DNA of 64,000 nucleotides from CAYYMD01 sp964472875 (GTDB taxonomy: Bacteria; Planctomycetota; Phycisphaerae; SM23-33), in the NCBI GenBank assembly GCA_964472875.1, contig CAYYMD010000003.1, forward strand, positions 26,918-90,917, in the 5' to 3' direction. Below, one piece after another: positions 17,701-25,943 of this stretch. Position numbers and translations under genes: made by a program. The first letter of the stretch is position 1; each line of letters opens with the position of its first letter. The notes beneath the pieces are model-generated. The model was not told where the DNA came from and searched no databases. It saw only the letters and a list, made by a program, of their open reading frames with translations.

Positions 17701-18569
17701 ATGACGTGGCGGTAACATCACTGGCGAGTCTGTGTTACCTGGCCGCCAACTATACACCCCAGCAGCCGGGCGCGTACGATAAGGTTATCGAAGGCGGCCT
17801 CGAATATCTTCTTAAGATTCAAAAGGGCAACGGTGACCTTCGCGGCGCCGGCGACATGTATGACCATGGAATTGCGACCCTGGCACTGTCCGAGGCCGCA
17901 ATAATGACCGGCAAGGAGAAATATCGCAGCGCCGCCCGAAAAGGCGCCAAATTTATCATCAAGGCACAACACAAAGGTACTGGCGGGTGGCGTTACAGCC
18001 CGGGACAGCCAGGCGATACGAGTGTTTTCGGCTGGCAGGTTATGGCGCTGCACAGCGTCCAGCAGATGGGCTTGGAGATTCCCGACAGGACCAGGCGGGG
18101 CGTGTATCGCTGGCTGGAGCGGGTAAACGGCGGCAGGCACAAGGCCCTGGCCGGTTATCAGAACCCCTCGCCCAAGCCGGCGATGACAGCGGAAGCGGCC
18201 TTTGCGGCCATACTTATGGACCAGGTTTTGAATCCCGACCAGGAAATCGAGCTGGGCGAATATCTGCTGCGTCATCCGCCGGGGCGGGGCAAGGATGATT
18301 TTTACTACTGGTATTACGCCTCGCTGGCACTGATGCAGCTGAACAATCACCACTGGCGGGAATGGAACCAGGCCACGCGCGATTACCTCATCAGGAAACA
18401 GCAGAGGAAAGGCAACACGAAGGGAAGCTGGCACACAAAAAGCCAGTGGGGCAGTCGCGGCGGCCGGATTTATACCACCGCCATGGCCACACTGACGTTG
18501 GAGGTGTATTACCGCTATCTGCCGATGTACAACAGAGGTCAAATGGCCGGTCCCGTCGATGAAGAGTAA
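14724..18569 (+). CDS. giant TonB-like protein: PD40 propeller, SxxxH helix, disordered spacer, C-terminal toroid
   Basis: 1281 aa. TM1 is at about residues 16-40. Residues about 60-365 contain TolB-like PD40 repeats (SPDGQVLYF, TPDGRFLMFYSDRPGG, SPGGDFLYFTSNRPGG), so a periplasmic propeller. TM2 is at about 380-402. After a short basic loop comes TM3 (about 412-436) with Ser420-LLV-His424, the SxxxH pattern of TonB helices that engage ExbB/ExbD. Residues about 440-940 are Pro/Arg/Glu-rich and disordered, like an elongated TonB spacer. Residues about 950-1281 resemble prenyltransferase/squalene-cyclase alpha/alpha repeats (NNDGSW, GGWRYSPGQPGDTSVFGWQ). The predicted topology puts the N-terminus of TM3 in the cytoplasm, as in TonB. 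No TonB C-terminal fold was recognised. The energised-envelope role is inferred from helix motif and gene context. Confidence 0.72.
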   Translation: MSEMAESGKNKNRRRMWYLAWGVAALVVIGAGISAWYVLAGRKIWTDDRSINRPDSQAQVRNVLWAEPQSLTTGLDAAGHEYEPCTSPDGQVLYFVQGLPGKGANIYFCRRGRDGWTEPQPLSEVNTDHDELGPRITPDGRFLMFYSDRPGGQGQYDIWAVEKISEGWSQPFNLGPQVNSKFNDYSPAMGPGMRRLYFATNRKAAARRQHEAWKATIRQSEIGDYDIFSAEVVGFGREIRRAASQPATRPGGEESLLPIRFANAVEVSDLNTSYHEGACCVSPGGDFLYFTSNRPGGRGGFDLYRCRIRAGAVGEVESLGPQVNTAANETDPQLAMGGFRLYFSSDRRIGGAKEDEPKYGLFTTESREVYAKRRTRNMPQFGWGWWALLGALAALVPLLFFLRAAGYRHLSLLQKCLVLSLLVHILLTVGLGLWKVSREFIEYVAQEAGMTTAVNLEIGREVEVKMQIRRQLTDLPVADQALTDIGRAKPQPNIDEPPPVQQLDTPSVKSVVDPTLRRRPERKVTAEVAEHIAPRTPGRMEAVRQVNLRTPGQVRAEESRPRTPQEKPAHTTRRRTIRESNAAPEEIRNAPEIKINPTETLSVARPVEARPADVEHLDNRPPEAARIQTKVRQDISADVNAPDIPVAPVVTAEALPDKTGLRSSPQQMRAADVTAPRISPEMVAVPEEDIKPNRKPLAVKAANVAATRPAVEKSRPAPHTAQMTQQANVSLQTSVARVADEEQQSTQTAAAVAEIAKITRNRDEKGPQQFVNAPSAADKQVGRAGEKVLKKSLAQGGKKSGLDESEVERPGAGIPQMARAVAGPVELKNPRSNVQTSDKLTGPAPVQPDKLTRRERSGEKEQLLGGKPDHIETDMMATSATDRQRTIITNADGEPGASASQIVQPVSLKLSPVGLAGSLKPGNLTSPPSLFQRSFEQRQRLIDKMGGSKESEAAVARALGYLSRTQNNDGSWTVFHGAAPDKNQKRRKRKHKHDVAVTSLASLCYLAANYTPQQPGAYDKVIEGGLEYLLKIQKGNGDLRGAGDMYDHGIATLALSEAAIMTGKEKYRSAARKGAKFIIKAQHKGTGGWRYSPGQPGDTSVFGWQVMALHSVQQMGLEIPDRTRRGVYRWLERVNGGRHKALAGYQNPSPKPAMTAEAAFAAILMDQVLNPDQEIELGEYLLRHPPGRGKDDFYYWYYASLALMQLNNHHWREWNQATRDYLIRKQQRKGNTKGSWHTKSQWGSRGGRIYTTAMATLTLEVYYRYLPMYNRGQMAGPVDEE

Positions 18570-18796
18570 CGATCGCGGTTATAATTGATAACCCCAATGG
18601 GTGGCGGGATGGGGTATGTTCCATTTTACAGGGAGGGCATTCTAATTAACCCATGTTTAAGTCGACCTCGTATATATCCGAATTATAGATGTGATTCTGC
18701 ATACTCTTGCCAGGCAGGCGAGTGTGCTCATTGTATAAACTCGACAGCGTGGCTACGCCGAAAAGCTGAAACGCCATGGCCGAGGAGGTTGGCATA
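18570..18796 (+). other. intergenic region before the pilus operon
   Basis: 227 bases. A perfect short hairpin, GGTTAT-AATTG-ATAACC, follows the upstream stop but has no T-tract. AT-rich sequence around 18650-18690 (TATATA, TTATAG) could hold the pilus operon promoter, but no pair with good spacing stands out. GAGGAGG (18782-18788) is the ribosome-binding site of the STAS gene. Confidence 0.35.
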
Positions 18797-19156
18797 GTGA
18801 AAATGGAAATCCAGCATCGAGGCGGGGCAACTGTTCTAAGGCCGGCCGGAGCGCTGGTCCAGGAGGAAGTAAGCAAGTTTCGCAAGAGCTTCGCCGAGGC
18901 AGCGGCTGATGCTAAAAACGTTGTTATTGATGCTTCGCAGCTCGCTTTCGCCGACAGCGCGGGTTTGGAGAGTCTTTCGGATGCGGCCGAGGATATGCTT
19001 AACCGTGGCTTGCAACTGGGTCTCGCCGGCGTCCGGGATATATTGCGGGAAATTCTGGACATGACGGAGCTGGCGCCTCTTTTCAAATGGTATGACGACG
19101 TTGAAGAAGCCATCATGGGCTTAAGCGACCTCGGTGGGGTCGGGAGCGGGACATGA
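18797..19156 (+). CDS. STAS-domain protein (anti-sigma-factor-antagonist type)
   Basis: 119 aa, a single STAS domain. The GTG at 18797 is chosen because GAGGAGG lies 8 bases upstream; the ATG at 18776 would place that site inside the gene. The loop FADSAGLESL matches the SpoIIAA-type motif DSxG, whose Ser is phosphorylated by partner kinases. It overlaps the next gene (gspE-like) by 4 bases (ATGA), so translation is coupled. No anti-sigma kinase or phosphatase is nearby. Heading a pseudopilin operon, it may be a phospho-switch for the ATPase (inference). Confidence 0.82.
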   Translation: MKMEIQHRGGATVLRPAGALVQEEVSKFRKSFAEAAADAKNVVIDASQLAFADSAGLESLSDAAEDMLNRGLQLGLAGVRDILREILDMTELAPLFKWYDDVEEAIMGLSDLGGVGSGT

Positions 19157-20907
19157 CACAGGTGCTCAATAAACTGCGAATCGGCGATGCGCTGGTGGCC
19201 GAGGGAGTGATAACGCAGGAACAGCTGGAAAGAGTTCTGGCCGACCAGAAGTCTTCCGGCCGGTTCCTGGGTGAGATACTCGTGGCCGAGGGTATGGTGA
19301 CGCCGGCGGAGTTGGTGCGCGTGCTGGCCAAGCAGTTGAATGTCAAGGGGTGTAATCTGCGCACCGGTATGTTCGACCCGGCTATGCTAGATTTAATTGG
19401 CAGGGACGAGGCCCTGCATCTTAAGGCGCTGCCCATGTTCAGGGTGCATCGGACCCTTACGGTGGCGATGGCCGAACCGCAGTCGTTGCCGAAAATCGAC
19501 CGCCTCCGGCATCTTACGGGCTGTGAAATTCGGCCGGTCTTTGCCCTTGAAGCCAGGATTATCGAATTCATAAAGAAAATATCCGCGCACAGCGCCGACA
19601 TGGACGGAGCGGTGGCGTCGCTTGCCGGTCAGCAGTCCGACGGTGGCAAGGGCATCCTCGAAGACGGTGAAGTTACTGACCTGGACGAAGCCGCGGCCGA
19701 AAATCCGGTAGTAAACCTGGTTAATATGATGTTGTTCAAGGCGGTCAGAGACCGTGCCAGCGACATACACATCGAGCCCGACCAGAAAGGGACCAGGATA
19801 CGCTATCGCGTGGATGGCCTTCTCCGCGACATGCCCCAGCCGCCGAGCGGCATGCACTCTTCCATAATATCCCGTGTGAAGGTTGTCGGCCGGATGGATA
19901 TCGCAGAAAAGCGTCTCCCTCAGGAGGGGCGGGTTCGGGTGGTGGCCGAGGGGCGCGATATCGATCTGCGTGTCTCAAGCATGCCGACCGTTCTGGGCGA
20001 AAAGGTCGTTATCCGCGTACTGGACAGGGCGAACCTCTGTGTCAGCATGGAGGAACTGGGCTTCCGCAGCGAACCGCTTGAAATGTTTCGCAGAATGCTG
20101 CATCAGCCCTACGGCCTGGTGCTGGTGACAGGCCCGACCGGCAGCGGTAAGACAACGACGCTTTACTCGGCCCTGGAGCAGATAAAATCGCCCCAGCGGA
20201 ACATCGTAACTGTCGAGGATCCGGTGGAATATCAACTGGACCAGATAAATCAGATACAGGTCCACGAGTCTATCGGCATGACATTCGCCTCGGCGCTTCG
20301 GAGCATATTACGTCAGGACCCCGACGTGATAATGGTCGGCGAAGTCCGCGACGAGGAAACGGCTCGCGTGGCCGTTCAGGCCGCCCTTACGGGGCACCTG
20401 GTTCTGGCCACGCTTCATACAAACAGTGCGCCTGGAGCGGTTGCCCGCCTGCTGGACATGAACGTGGCTTCTTATCTGCTGGCCAGCGCGATTAACGGAG
20501 TTGTAGCACAGCGGCTGGTAAGGGGTATATGCTCCAACTGCGAAGCCAAGTATCAGCCCAGCAAAAAACTCTTGCGCGACGCCGGACTTGACGAGCAAAA
20601 AAAATGTACATTCAAACACGGCGCCGGTTGCAGGGAATGCGGCAAGACCGGATTTTCGGGGCGGTTCGGTCTGTACGAGGTTATGGAAGTCAACGACCGT
20701 TTGCGCGCGTTGATTTACGAAGGTGCCTCTGCGCAGCAGTTGCGGCTGGCGTGGCAGGACCGCGGCGGCACAACATTGCGGCAGGAGGGAATTATAGCCG
20801 CCGAGGCGGGCCGTACAACGCTCGAAGAGGCGGTGTCGGTTACCCACAGCACAGACGGTGTAGCAGAGTCATCCGGCAGGGATGCAAACTGTCCGGACAA
20901 AAACTGA
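19153..20907 (+). CDS. gspE: GspE/PilB-type assembly ATPase with MshEN c-di-GMP-type domain
   Basis: 584 aa hexameric ATPase that powers pseudopilus or type IV pilus extension. Residues 9-61 carry two tandem MshEN motifs, each ending in Gln: one from RIGDALVAEG to LADQ, one from FLGEILVAEG to LAKQ. This pattern binds cyclic di-GMP in MshE and some PilB proteins. Walker A GPTGSGKTTT starts at residue 327; the Asp box is around VEDPVEYQL, and a His box follows in LATLHTNSAPGA. A four-Cys zinc module (CSNC and CREC) is typical of GspE/PilB. Start overlaps the STAS gene. Confidence 0.92.
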   Translation: MTQVLNKLRIGDALVAEGVITQEQLERVLADQKSSGRFLGEILVAEGMVTPAELVRVLAKQLNVKGCNLRTGMFDPAMLDLIGRDEALHLKALPMFRVHRTLTVAMAEPQSLPKIDRLRHLTGCEIRPVFALEARIIEFIKKISAHSADMDGAVASLAGQQSDGGKGILEDGEVTDLDEAAAENPVVNLVNMMLFKAVRDRASDIHIEPDQKGTRIRYRVDGLLRDMPQPPSGMHSSIISRVKVVGRMDIAEKRLPQEGRVRVVAEGRDIDLRVSSMPTVLGEKVVIRVLDRANLCVSMEELGFRSEPLEMFRRMLHQPYGLVLVTGPTGSGKTTTLYSALEQIKSPQRNIVTVEDPVEYQLDQINQIQVHESIGMTFASALRSILRQDPDVIMVGEVRDEETARVAVQAALTGHLVLATLHTNSAPGAVARLLDMNVASYLLASAINGVVAQRLVRGICSNCEAKYQPSKKLLRDAGLDEQKKCTFKHGAGCRECGKTGFSGRFGLYEVMEVNDRLRALIYEGASAQQLRLAWQDRGGTTLRQEGIIAAEAGRTTLEEAVSVTHSTDGVAESSGRDANCPDKN

Positions 20908-20919
20908 CCAGAGAAAACC

Positions 20920-22149
20920 ATGAAACTTGCTTATAAGGCATTCGACAAAGCGGGCAAACTCGTTACCGGCGTAATCGAGGCCGATGACGAGCTCGAGGCC
21001 ACCGGGCGCCTTCGGCGGCAGGATCTGTTCGTGTCCAACGTTGCATCGGCCGAAGATTCCGCAAGTCAGGATGAAGGCGGGGGATTTAAACTGCCCCTGG
21101 GCAAGAATGCGAGATTGAAAAATCTGTACCTGTTCACGCGTCAGCTGTACGTGCTTTATTCCTCAGGCATTCCGCTGGTTAAGGGTCTTGCCGCTCTGGA
21201 GCGACAGGGTCGCGACGAGCGATGGCGGCGTGTCGTGGCCGACGTAAAGAAGCAGGTCGAGCAGGGGGTTTCTCTATCCACGGCCATGGGGAGACATCCT
21301 CGATATTTCGACGCCGTTTACAGAAACATTGTGGCTGCCGGCGAGGCAAGCGGAACGCTGCCAACCGTTTTAGAACGATTGGCGAAACTCACCCGCAAAC
21401 GCCTGCACATCAGGTCCAGTATAAGAGGGGCGCTTATTTACCCGGCCCTGCTGGTTAGCGTGAGTATCGCTGTTGTGACGGTGCTGATGGTATTCGTGAT
21501 ACCCAGATTCGCCGAACTGTTCGAAATGCTGGATGTGCCGCTTCCGGGCACGACGAGGGTACTCATCGCTGTCAGTGGCGCGCTTCGCTCATACTGGTGG
21601 GTAATCCCGCCGGTGATAATCGGTACGGCGGTACTGGGACGGTTATACTTCACCAGCAAAGCCGGAAAGCGTTTTGTTGACAGGACGGTTCTGCGAATAC
21701 CCAAACTCGGTCAACTCGTGCGTAGTTTGGCCGCGGCGGAGATGTCGCGGCTGATGGGGGTGTTGCTCAGCAGCGACCTGGCCGCCCAGGAGTCGATAGG
21801 ACTTACAGAAGAGTCCATGAGCAACTCCTGTTACGCCGAACTGCTGCGGCGCTGTCGTCAGGAAGTCACCAACGGCAGGCCGATGAGCTCGGCCTTTCGC
21901 AACACGCACCTGGTCAGTCCAACCGTTTACGAGACCATCTCAAGCGGCGAACAGAGCGGCCAGTTGCCGCGGAGCTTATTGGACCTGGCGGATTTTCTCG
22001 ACGATGAAAACGAGGTGGCGCTGTGTTCGCTGATGAGCATAATCGAGCCCGCCATTCTAATTATGATGGGCCTGATAGTCGGGCTGCTGGCGGTCAGCGT
22101 ATTTCTGCCGCTGTTTGACGTGGCGGCGCTTACCGGAGGAGGCGCGTAA
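20920..22149 (+). CDS. gspF: GspF/PilC-type inner-membrane platform protein
   Basis: 409 aa, usual size. Two homologous GspF domains: first about residues 70-195 (FTRQLYVLYSSGIPLVKGL), second about 270-395 (AAAEMSRLMGVLLSSDLAAQ), each followed by hydrophobic helices; the final one is about 370-400 (IIEPAILIMMGLIVGLLAV). It is the membrane anchor that couples the ATPase to pilin polymerisation. The stop TAA overlaps the next ATG by one base. Confidence 0.92.
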   Translation: MKLAYKAFDKAGKLVTGVIEADDELEATGRLRRQDLFVSNVASAEDSASQDEGGGFKLPLGKNARLKNLYLFTRQLYVLYSSGIPLVKGLAALERQGRDERWRRVVADVKKQVEQGVSLSTAMGRHPRYFDAVYRNIVAAGEASGTLPTVLERLAKLTRKRLHIRSSIRGALIYPALLVSVSIAVVTVLMVFVIPRFAELFEMLDVPLPGTTRVLIAVSGALRSYWWVIPPVIIGTAVLGRLYFTSKAGKRFVDRTVLRIPKLGQLVRSLAAAEMSRLMGVLLSSDLAAQESIGLTEESMSNSCYAELLRRCRQEVTNGRPMSSAFRNTHLVSPTVYETISSGEQSGQLPRSLLDLADFLDDENEVALCSLMSIIEPAILIMMGLIVGLLAVSVFLPLFDVAALTGGGA

Positions 22150-23246
22150 TGAAATTTGTCCAAGCAACAAGCCGTCGGCCGATTGGCCTGGACATCGGCT
22201 CCAGGCGAATAAAGGCGGTGCAACTTGCCGGGCAATCTTCGCGATGGCGTATCTCGGCGTCTGCGTCACTGAACAGGCAGATTTCCAGGCAGGTACCGGA
22301 GCTTTCCGAGGTGAAATGGCTGCGGGGACTGTTGAGCGAGCATGGCTTCAGGGGCGACCAGGTCGCATTGGCAGTGCCCGAAAATTCTCTGCGCATGAAC
22401 GTTCTGGAACTGCCGCCTCGCAAGTCCGGCGCCCCCGTGGAGTCTCTGGCGAGGTCTGAGATGTCCAGGATGCACAAAATGGCTCCGGAGTGTTTCGAGA
22501 TGGCCTGCTGGGACCTGCCTTCTCCTGCCCGGGCGAGCAACTCGAGTTTTGTGCTGGCCGCAGCGTGCGCTCATTGCGATGCGGACGACATAATGGATGT
22601 TATGGAGCAGGCCGGATTCGACGTTGTCGGCCTCGATATTAATTTTCTCGCGACGGCCAGGGCGTGCCGGCCTTTGCTGAAAGATATCCACGGCAGCGCC
22701 GCGATACTCGATATCGGCTGGTCTTCGGCCAGATTGATTCTCCTTCACGACGGCGTTGTGGTTTATGTGAACAATCTCTCCCAGAGCGGGCTCGGCGGGC
22801 TGGTTCAGTCATTGTCGCAGACGGCGAACGTAGACCAGGAACGGGCAGAGCGAGTCGTGAACGGTCGGGAAGGTCTCGGCCAAACCTCTCATAGTATTTT
22901 GCAGCAGGATGAAGGGGCCGCAGCAGCTGAGGACGGCACGTCCGAAATGAATGAGGCATACCATAGGGTTCTCGAAGCTTATGCACAGGGATTGTCCCGG
23001 GAGATGAACACACCAATCTCTTATATGATAAGTCAGTATCCTCAGGCCCGTCTGGAGCGGCTTCTGCTTATCGGTGGGGGAGGAGGTATACCCGGAATGG
23101 CCGACTTGCTGGCGTCGATCCTTGGCGTAAAAATCCACAGCGTTTCGGTGGAAGATATAGTCGATACGGACGGTGACGCCTATAACGAAATCGGCGGCGG
23201 CATAGTATCAGCCATCGGGCTGGCGGAGTACGACAAAAATGACTGA
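22149..23246 (+). CDS. pilM: PilM-type actin-like assembly protein
   Basis: 365 aa. Actin/FtsA-fold cytoplasmic protein of type IV pilus and related systems; phosphate-1 loop IGLDIGSRRIKAVQL at the N-terminus, AAILDIGWSSARLIL as phosphate-2, and IGGGGGIPGMADLL as the adenosine motif. In the family it binds the N-terminal tail of PilN and links the ATPase to the inner-membrane ring. Overlaps the neighbouring genes at both ends (1 and 8 bases), so tightly coupled. Confidence 0.88.
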   Translation: MKFVQATSRRPIGLDIGSRRIKAVQLAGQSSRWRISASASLNRQISRQVPELSEVKWLRGLLSEHGFRGDQVALAVPENSLRMNVLELPPRKSGAPVESLARSEMSRMHKMAPECFEMACWDLPSPARASNSSFVLAAACAHCDADDIMDVMEQAGFDVVGLDINFLATARACRPLLKDIHGSAAILDIGWSSARLILLHDGVVVYVNNLSQSGLGGLVQSLSQTANVDQERAERVVNGREGLGQTSHSILQQDEGAAAAEDGTSEMNEAYHRVLEAYAQGLSREMNTPISYMISQYPQARLERLLLIGGGGGIPGMADLLASILGVKIHSVSVEDIVDTDGDAYNEIGGGIVSAIGLAEYDKND

Positions 23247-23895
23247 TATTAATAAAATTTCCCGCTTCGGCGACGGTCAGCCGAGCGTTAATCTTATGCC
23301 CGCCCCGCGAAAGCAGGCGAAAGATCGCCGTAGGCGCATACGCGCCTGGGTGGTGATCCTGGGCGTGTACCTGATTGTGCTTCTGGGCGGCCACGTAGTT
23401 ATTAAAAGGTTTTTTGACCCGGATAACTCCGCCCTGGCCCAGAAAGTAAGAACCGAAGCCGCTCGGATGAGCCGGTTAAACAGCAAAGTGATGTCTCTGC
23501 AGGGTGAGCTCGTCCGGACGAACAGAAAATTGCTTGCTGCGAGGTCCGTGGGCAAACAGCCCAACTGGGGCATATTGCTGTGGTTGATGGCGAGAAAATC
23601 CGGCCGGGAGATTGTCCTTAACCAGTGCTCTCTGAAGAAGCAGAAGGTAGAGGACGTTGCGCATGACGAAGATTCGGACTCCCGAAAGTATAATACTTCA
23701 AGCGGCAGCGGCGACGATTTCAGGTACAATGTTCTGGTGGGGGGCGTGGCTAATTCGCACGAGGGGATATCGGAATTTATTCTTCAACTCGAGGATACGG
23801 GGCTGTTCAAGCAGGTCCGTCTGCATGGAACAAACCGCAGGGAGTTCATGGAAACCGAGGCAGTGGCATTCAAAATCGAATGCCTGTTCAAGTGA
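23239..23895 (+). CDS. pilN: PilN-like inner-membrane assembly protein
   Basis: 218 aa. A short cytoplasmic N-terminus contains VNLMPAPRK, close to the INLLP-type motif by which PilN tails bind PilM. One transmembrane helix (about residues 36-54), a coiled-coil stretch (about 65-95), then a small periplasmic ferredoxin-like domain. Overlaps pilM by 8 bases. Identity rests on order, topology and the tail motif. Confidence 0.78.
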   Translation: MTDINKISRFGDGQPSVNLMPAPRKQAKDRRRRIRAWVVILGVYLIVLLGGHVVIKRFFDPDNSALAQKVRTEAARMSRLNSKVMSLQGELVRTNRKLLAARSVGKQPNWGILLWLMARKSGREIVLNQCSLKKQKVEDVAHDEDSDSRKYNTSSGSGDDFRYNVLVGGVANSHEGISEFILQLEDTGLFKQVRLHGTNRREFMETEAVAFKIECLFK

Positions 23896-23912
23896 GGCGA
23901 GGAACGGTTGCA

Positions 23913-24488
23913 TTGAATAACAAACTGATTACAAAATGGAAATTCAACAGCGTTGATGTCGCATTCGTAGCAATATTTATCGCATTATTAGCGATATTTT
24001 ACACCGTTTCAGTACGGCCTGTGCTCGGGCGACAGAAAACGATCGCCAGCCAGAAAAGAACGCTCGAGTCTCAGCGACGGAACACCTCGCAACTTGCCGG
24101 CCGAGCCGGTAAACTGACTGAAAAGCTCGCCACCGCTCGCAAGGTTTTGAAGGAATCCCCTCTACAGCTTCAGCCGGTATCGACGTTGAATCGCCGCCTG
24201 GCGCGGTTGACTTCCATGGCCAGGTCTAACGGGCTCAAGGTGGACCGTGTCGAGCAGGGCGATGTGGTATGCACGAAACGTTACGACAAGGTAAGCATAA
24301 ATCTAACCGGTAGCAGCGGTTACAGTCAGTGGGCGAAATTTCTCAATACGCTTCCCAAAAGAATGCCGGATGTGGCGGTTGATACTTTCGAACTTGTCGG
24401 CACGCCGGGACACATCGATACGCCAACGTATTTCCGTATAAATCTAATATGGTATGCGGCCCCGTCGGCATCCGTCGCAAAAAAATGA
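23913..24488 (+). CDS. pilO: PilO-like inner-membrane assembly protein
   Basis: 191 aa from the TTG at 23913, which has AGGAA 8 bases upstream; an ATG at 23880 inside pilN is possible but has no ribosome-binding site. One transmembrane helix (about VAFVAIFIALLAIFYTVSV), a coiled coil, then a PilO-type periplasmic domain. Forms the periplasmic alignment complex with PilN in the family. Confidence 0.72.
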   Translation: MNNKLITKWKFNSVDVAFVAIFIALLAIFYTVSVRPVLGRQKTIASQKRTLESQRRNTSQLAGRAGKLTEKLATARKVLKESPLQLQPVSTLNRRLARLTSMARSNGLKVDRVEQGDVVCTKRYDKVSINLTGSSGYSQWAKFLNTLPKRMPDVAVDTFELVGTPGHIDTPTYFRINLIWYAAPSASVAKK

Positions 24489-24534
24489 AGTTAAATTTGC
24501 TTTTGGGGAATTTATATCTTCCATTTCAATTGGC

Positions 24535-25137
24535 ATGGCACTGACAAAGAGACAAAAAGCTCTGTGCATACTGTGTGCGGCATGTCTGACCATACTTGTG
24601 ATAGACCGCGCATCCACTAATTCGGAGTCGCTCGGCCCGAAATCGGCCGAGGCCTCCATGTACAGCAGCGAGGCAGCGGGAAGTGCGGCCGCTCTATCCT
24701 CGGCGGACGCTTTACGAGAATTCGACTTCATAACCGAGGAAGTTACCACAGTTGCGGACCGTCTCGAGAAGTTTGCCACGACGGATAATACGGGCGGCGA
24801 TTCCTGGTCCACGTCAACGGTAACTGTGCGGGATGCCTTTGCCCCCACGGCACAATGGTGCAATCCTTGCAATAAAGCCAAAGAAAAGCCAGTTACGGAT
24901 AACGGTCATAATGACGCGCTGAAATTCGCAAAATCTCACCGTCTAACTGCCGTGGCAGTCAGTTCCGATGGGAAACTGGCCGTGGTCGACAACACCTGCA
25001 TGCGGCTGGGCGAGAAACTGGACGGATACCAGTTGGTGGCGGTCGAGAAGGACTTGGCCGTCTTTCAGAAGGGGCAGCAGAAGGTCTCATTGGAGTTGAA
25101 ACAGAGCGGGGGTTCTGTATTTGGACAGTCCGATTAA
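24535..25137 (+). CDS. PilP/GspC-like periplasmic assembly protein
   Basis: 200 aa from the ATG at 24535, chosen because an N-terminal membrane anchor follows directly (ALCILCAACLTILVID). A low-complexity linker with CNPCNK precedes a C-terminal domain (about residues 135-195) built like the GspC/PilP homology region: a repeated pattern AVVDNTCMRLGEKLDGYQLV, then KVSLELK. In other systems this domain contacts the secretin. Assigned by position and fold pattern; sequence identity to PilP is low. Confidence 0.55.
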   Translation: MALTKRQKALCILCAACLTILVIDRASTNSESLGPKSAEASMYSSEAAGSAAALSSADALREFDFITEEVTTVADRLEKFATTDNTGGDSWSTSTVTVRDAFAPTAQWCNPCNKAKEKPVTDNGHNDALKFAKSHRLTAVAVSSDGKLAVVDNTCMRLGEKLDGYQLVAVEKDLAVFQKGQQKVSLELKQSGGSVFGQSD

Positions 25138-25252
25138 CAGGACGATTAGACGACTGATTCAAGTATCAAATTTGCCCAAATAAAAACTGTTTTTAGTTCA
25201 AGTGCCCTCCTGTAAAGGACGATAAGTCAGGCGGATTAATCGAACAAGCGGC

Positions 25253-25280
25253 ATCCCGCGGCAGCGGACTGTTGTGGGAT
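25253..25280 (+). promoter_or_regulatory. hairpin in the leader of the major pseudopilin
   Basis: ATCCCGC (25253-25259) pairs with GTGGGAT (25274-25280) about 38 bases before the pseudopilin start. It could stabilise the abundant pilin mRNA. A strong ribosome-binding site, GGAGGA, follows just before the start codon at 25318. Confidence 0.3.
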
Positions 25281-25317
25281 GAAAATCGAAAATGTTTAAA
25301 TTTTTGGAGGATTTGAA

Positions 25318-25794
25318 ATGCGAAACGTAAAGAGCAAGCGGCGCGGTGGATTCAGTCTGCTCGAACTGGTTGTGGTGATTACAATTCTCGGCATAATTGC
25401 CGCTATAGCCATTCCGCGACTGAGCCGCGGTGCAGCGGGTGCTGCCGATTCTGCACTGGCAAGCGACCTGGCTGTGATGAGGAACGCCATCGACATGTAC
25501 TCGACCGAGCACGGCGGTGACTATCCTGATGCTGATAGTATCGAAGATCAGCTCACCCAGTACACCGACGCCAGCGGTGACGTGTCGGAGGACAGGGACA
25601 GCACGCATATTTACGGCCCGTACCTGCGCAAGGTTCCGCCCCTTCCCGTGGGCGCCAAGAAGGGCAAGACCGTCATTTCCGAAAGTAACGGCGACAACGT
25701 CGGCTGGATTTATGACGAGGAAGACGGCGAGATATCGGCCAACTGCACCGACGACGAGAAAGACGCCACGGATAAGCAATACAACGAGTATTAA
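25318..25794 (+). CDS. gspG: major pseudopilin, GspG-like
   Basis: 158 aa. Class III signal: basic leader ending KRRGG, cleavage before FSLLELVVVITILGIIAAIA with Glu at +5. The body has a GspG-like pattern (DLAVMRNAIDMYSTEHGGDY, YLRKVPPLPVG), and an acidic C-terminus that could bind calcium. The strong ribosome-binding site and first position among the pilins mark it as the major subunit. Confidence 0.86.
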   Translation: MRNVKSKRRGGFSLLELVVVITILGIIAAIAIPRLSRGAAGAADSALASDLAVMRNAIDMYSTEHGGDYPDADSIEDQLTQYTDASGDVSEDRDSTHIYGPYLRKVPPLPVGAKKGKTVISESNGDNVGWIYDEEDGEISANCTDDEKDATDKQYNEY

Positions 25795-25847
25795 TCCGTC
25801 CCGGCGGCGAAGTAACCTAACCTCGCTGCAGAACGGAAAATGACAAC

Positions 25848-25910
25848 ACCGCCGGGCTGTTTGGTTCTCACTGTCGTGGCAGTAAGGAGCCAAGCGGTCC
25901 GGTGGTTTTC
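25848..25910 (+). promoter_or_regulatory. inter-pilin hairpin region
   Basis: Outer pairing near CACCGCCGG with CCGGTGG encloses an inner stem of about 12 pairs (TTGGTTC side with GAGCCAA side, closing on CAGTG-type pairs). There is no T-tract. Position between major and minor pilin genes suggests mRNA processing or partial termination that sets subunit ratio (inference). Confidence 0.35.
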
Positions 25911-25943
25911 GTAGCACTGTCGAAAAAACAGGAGGTTGCACCG

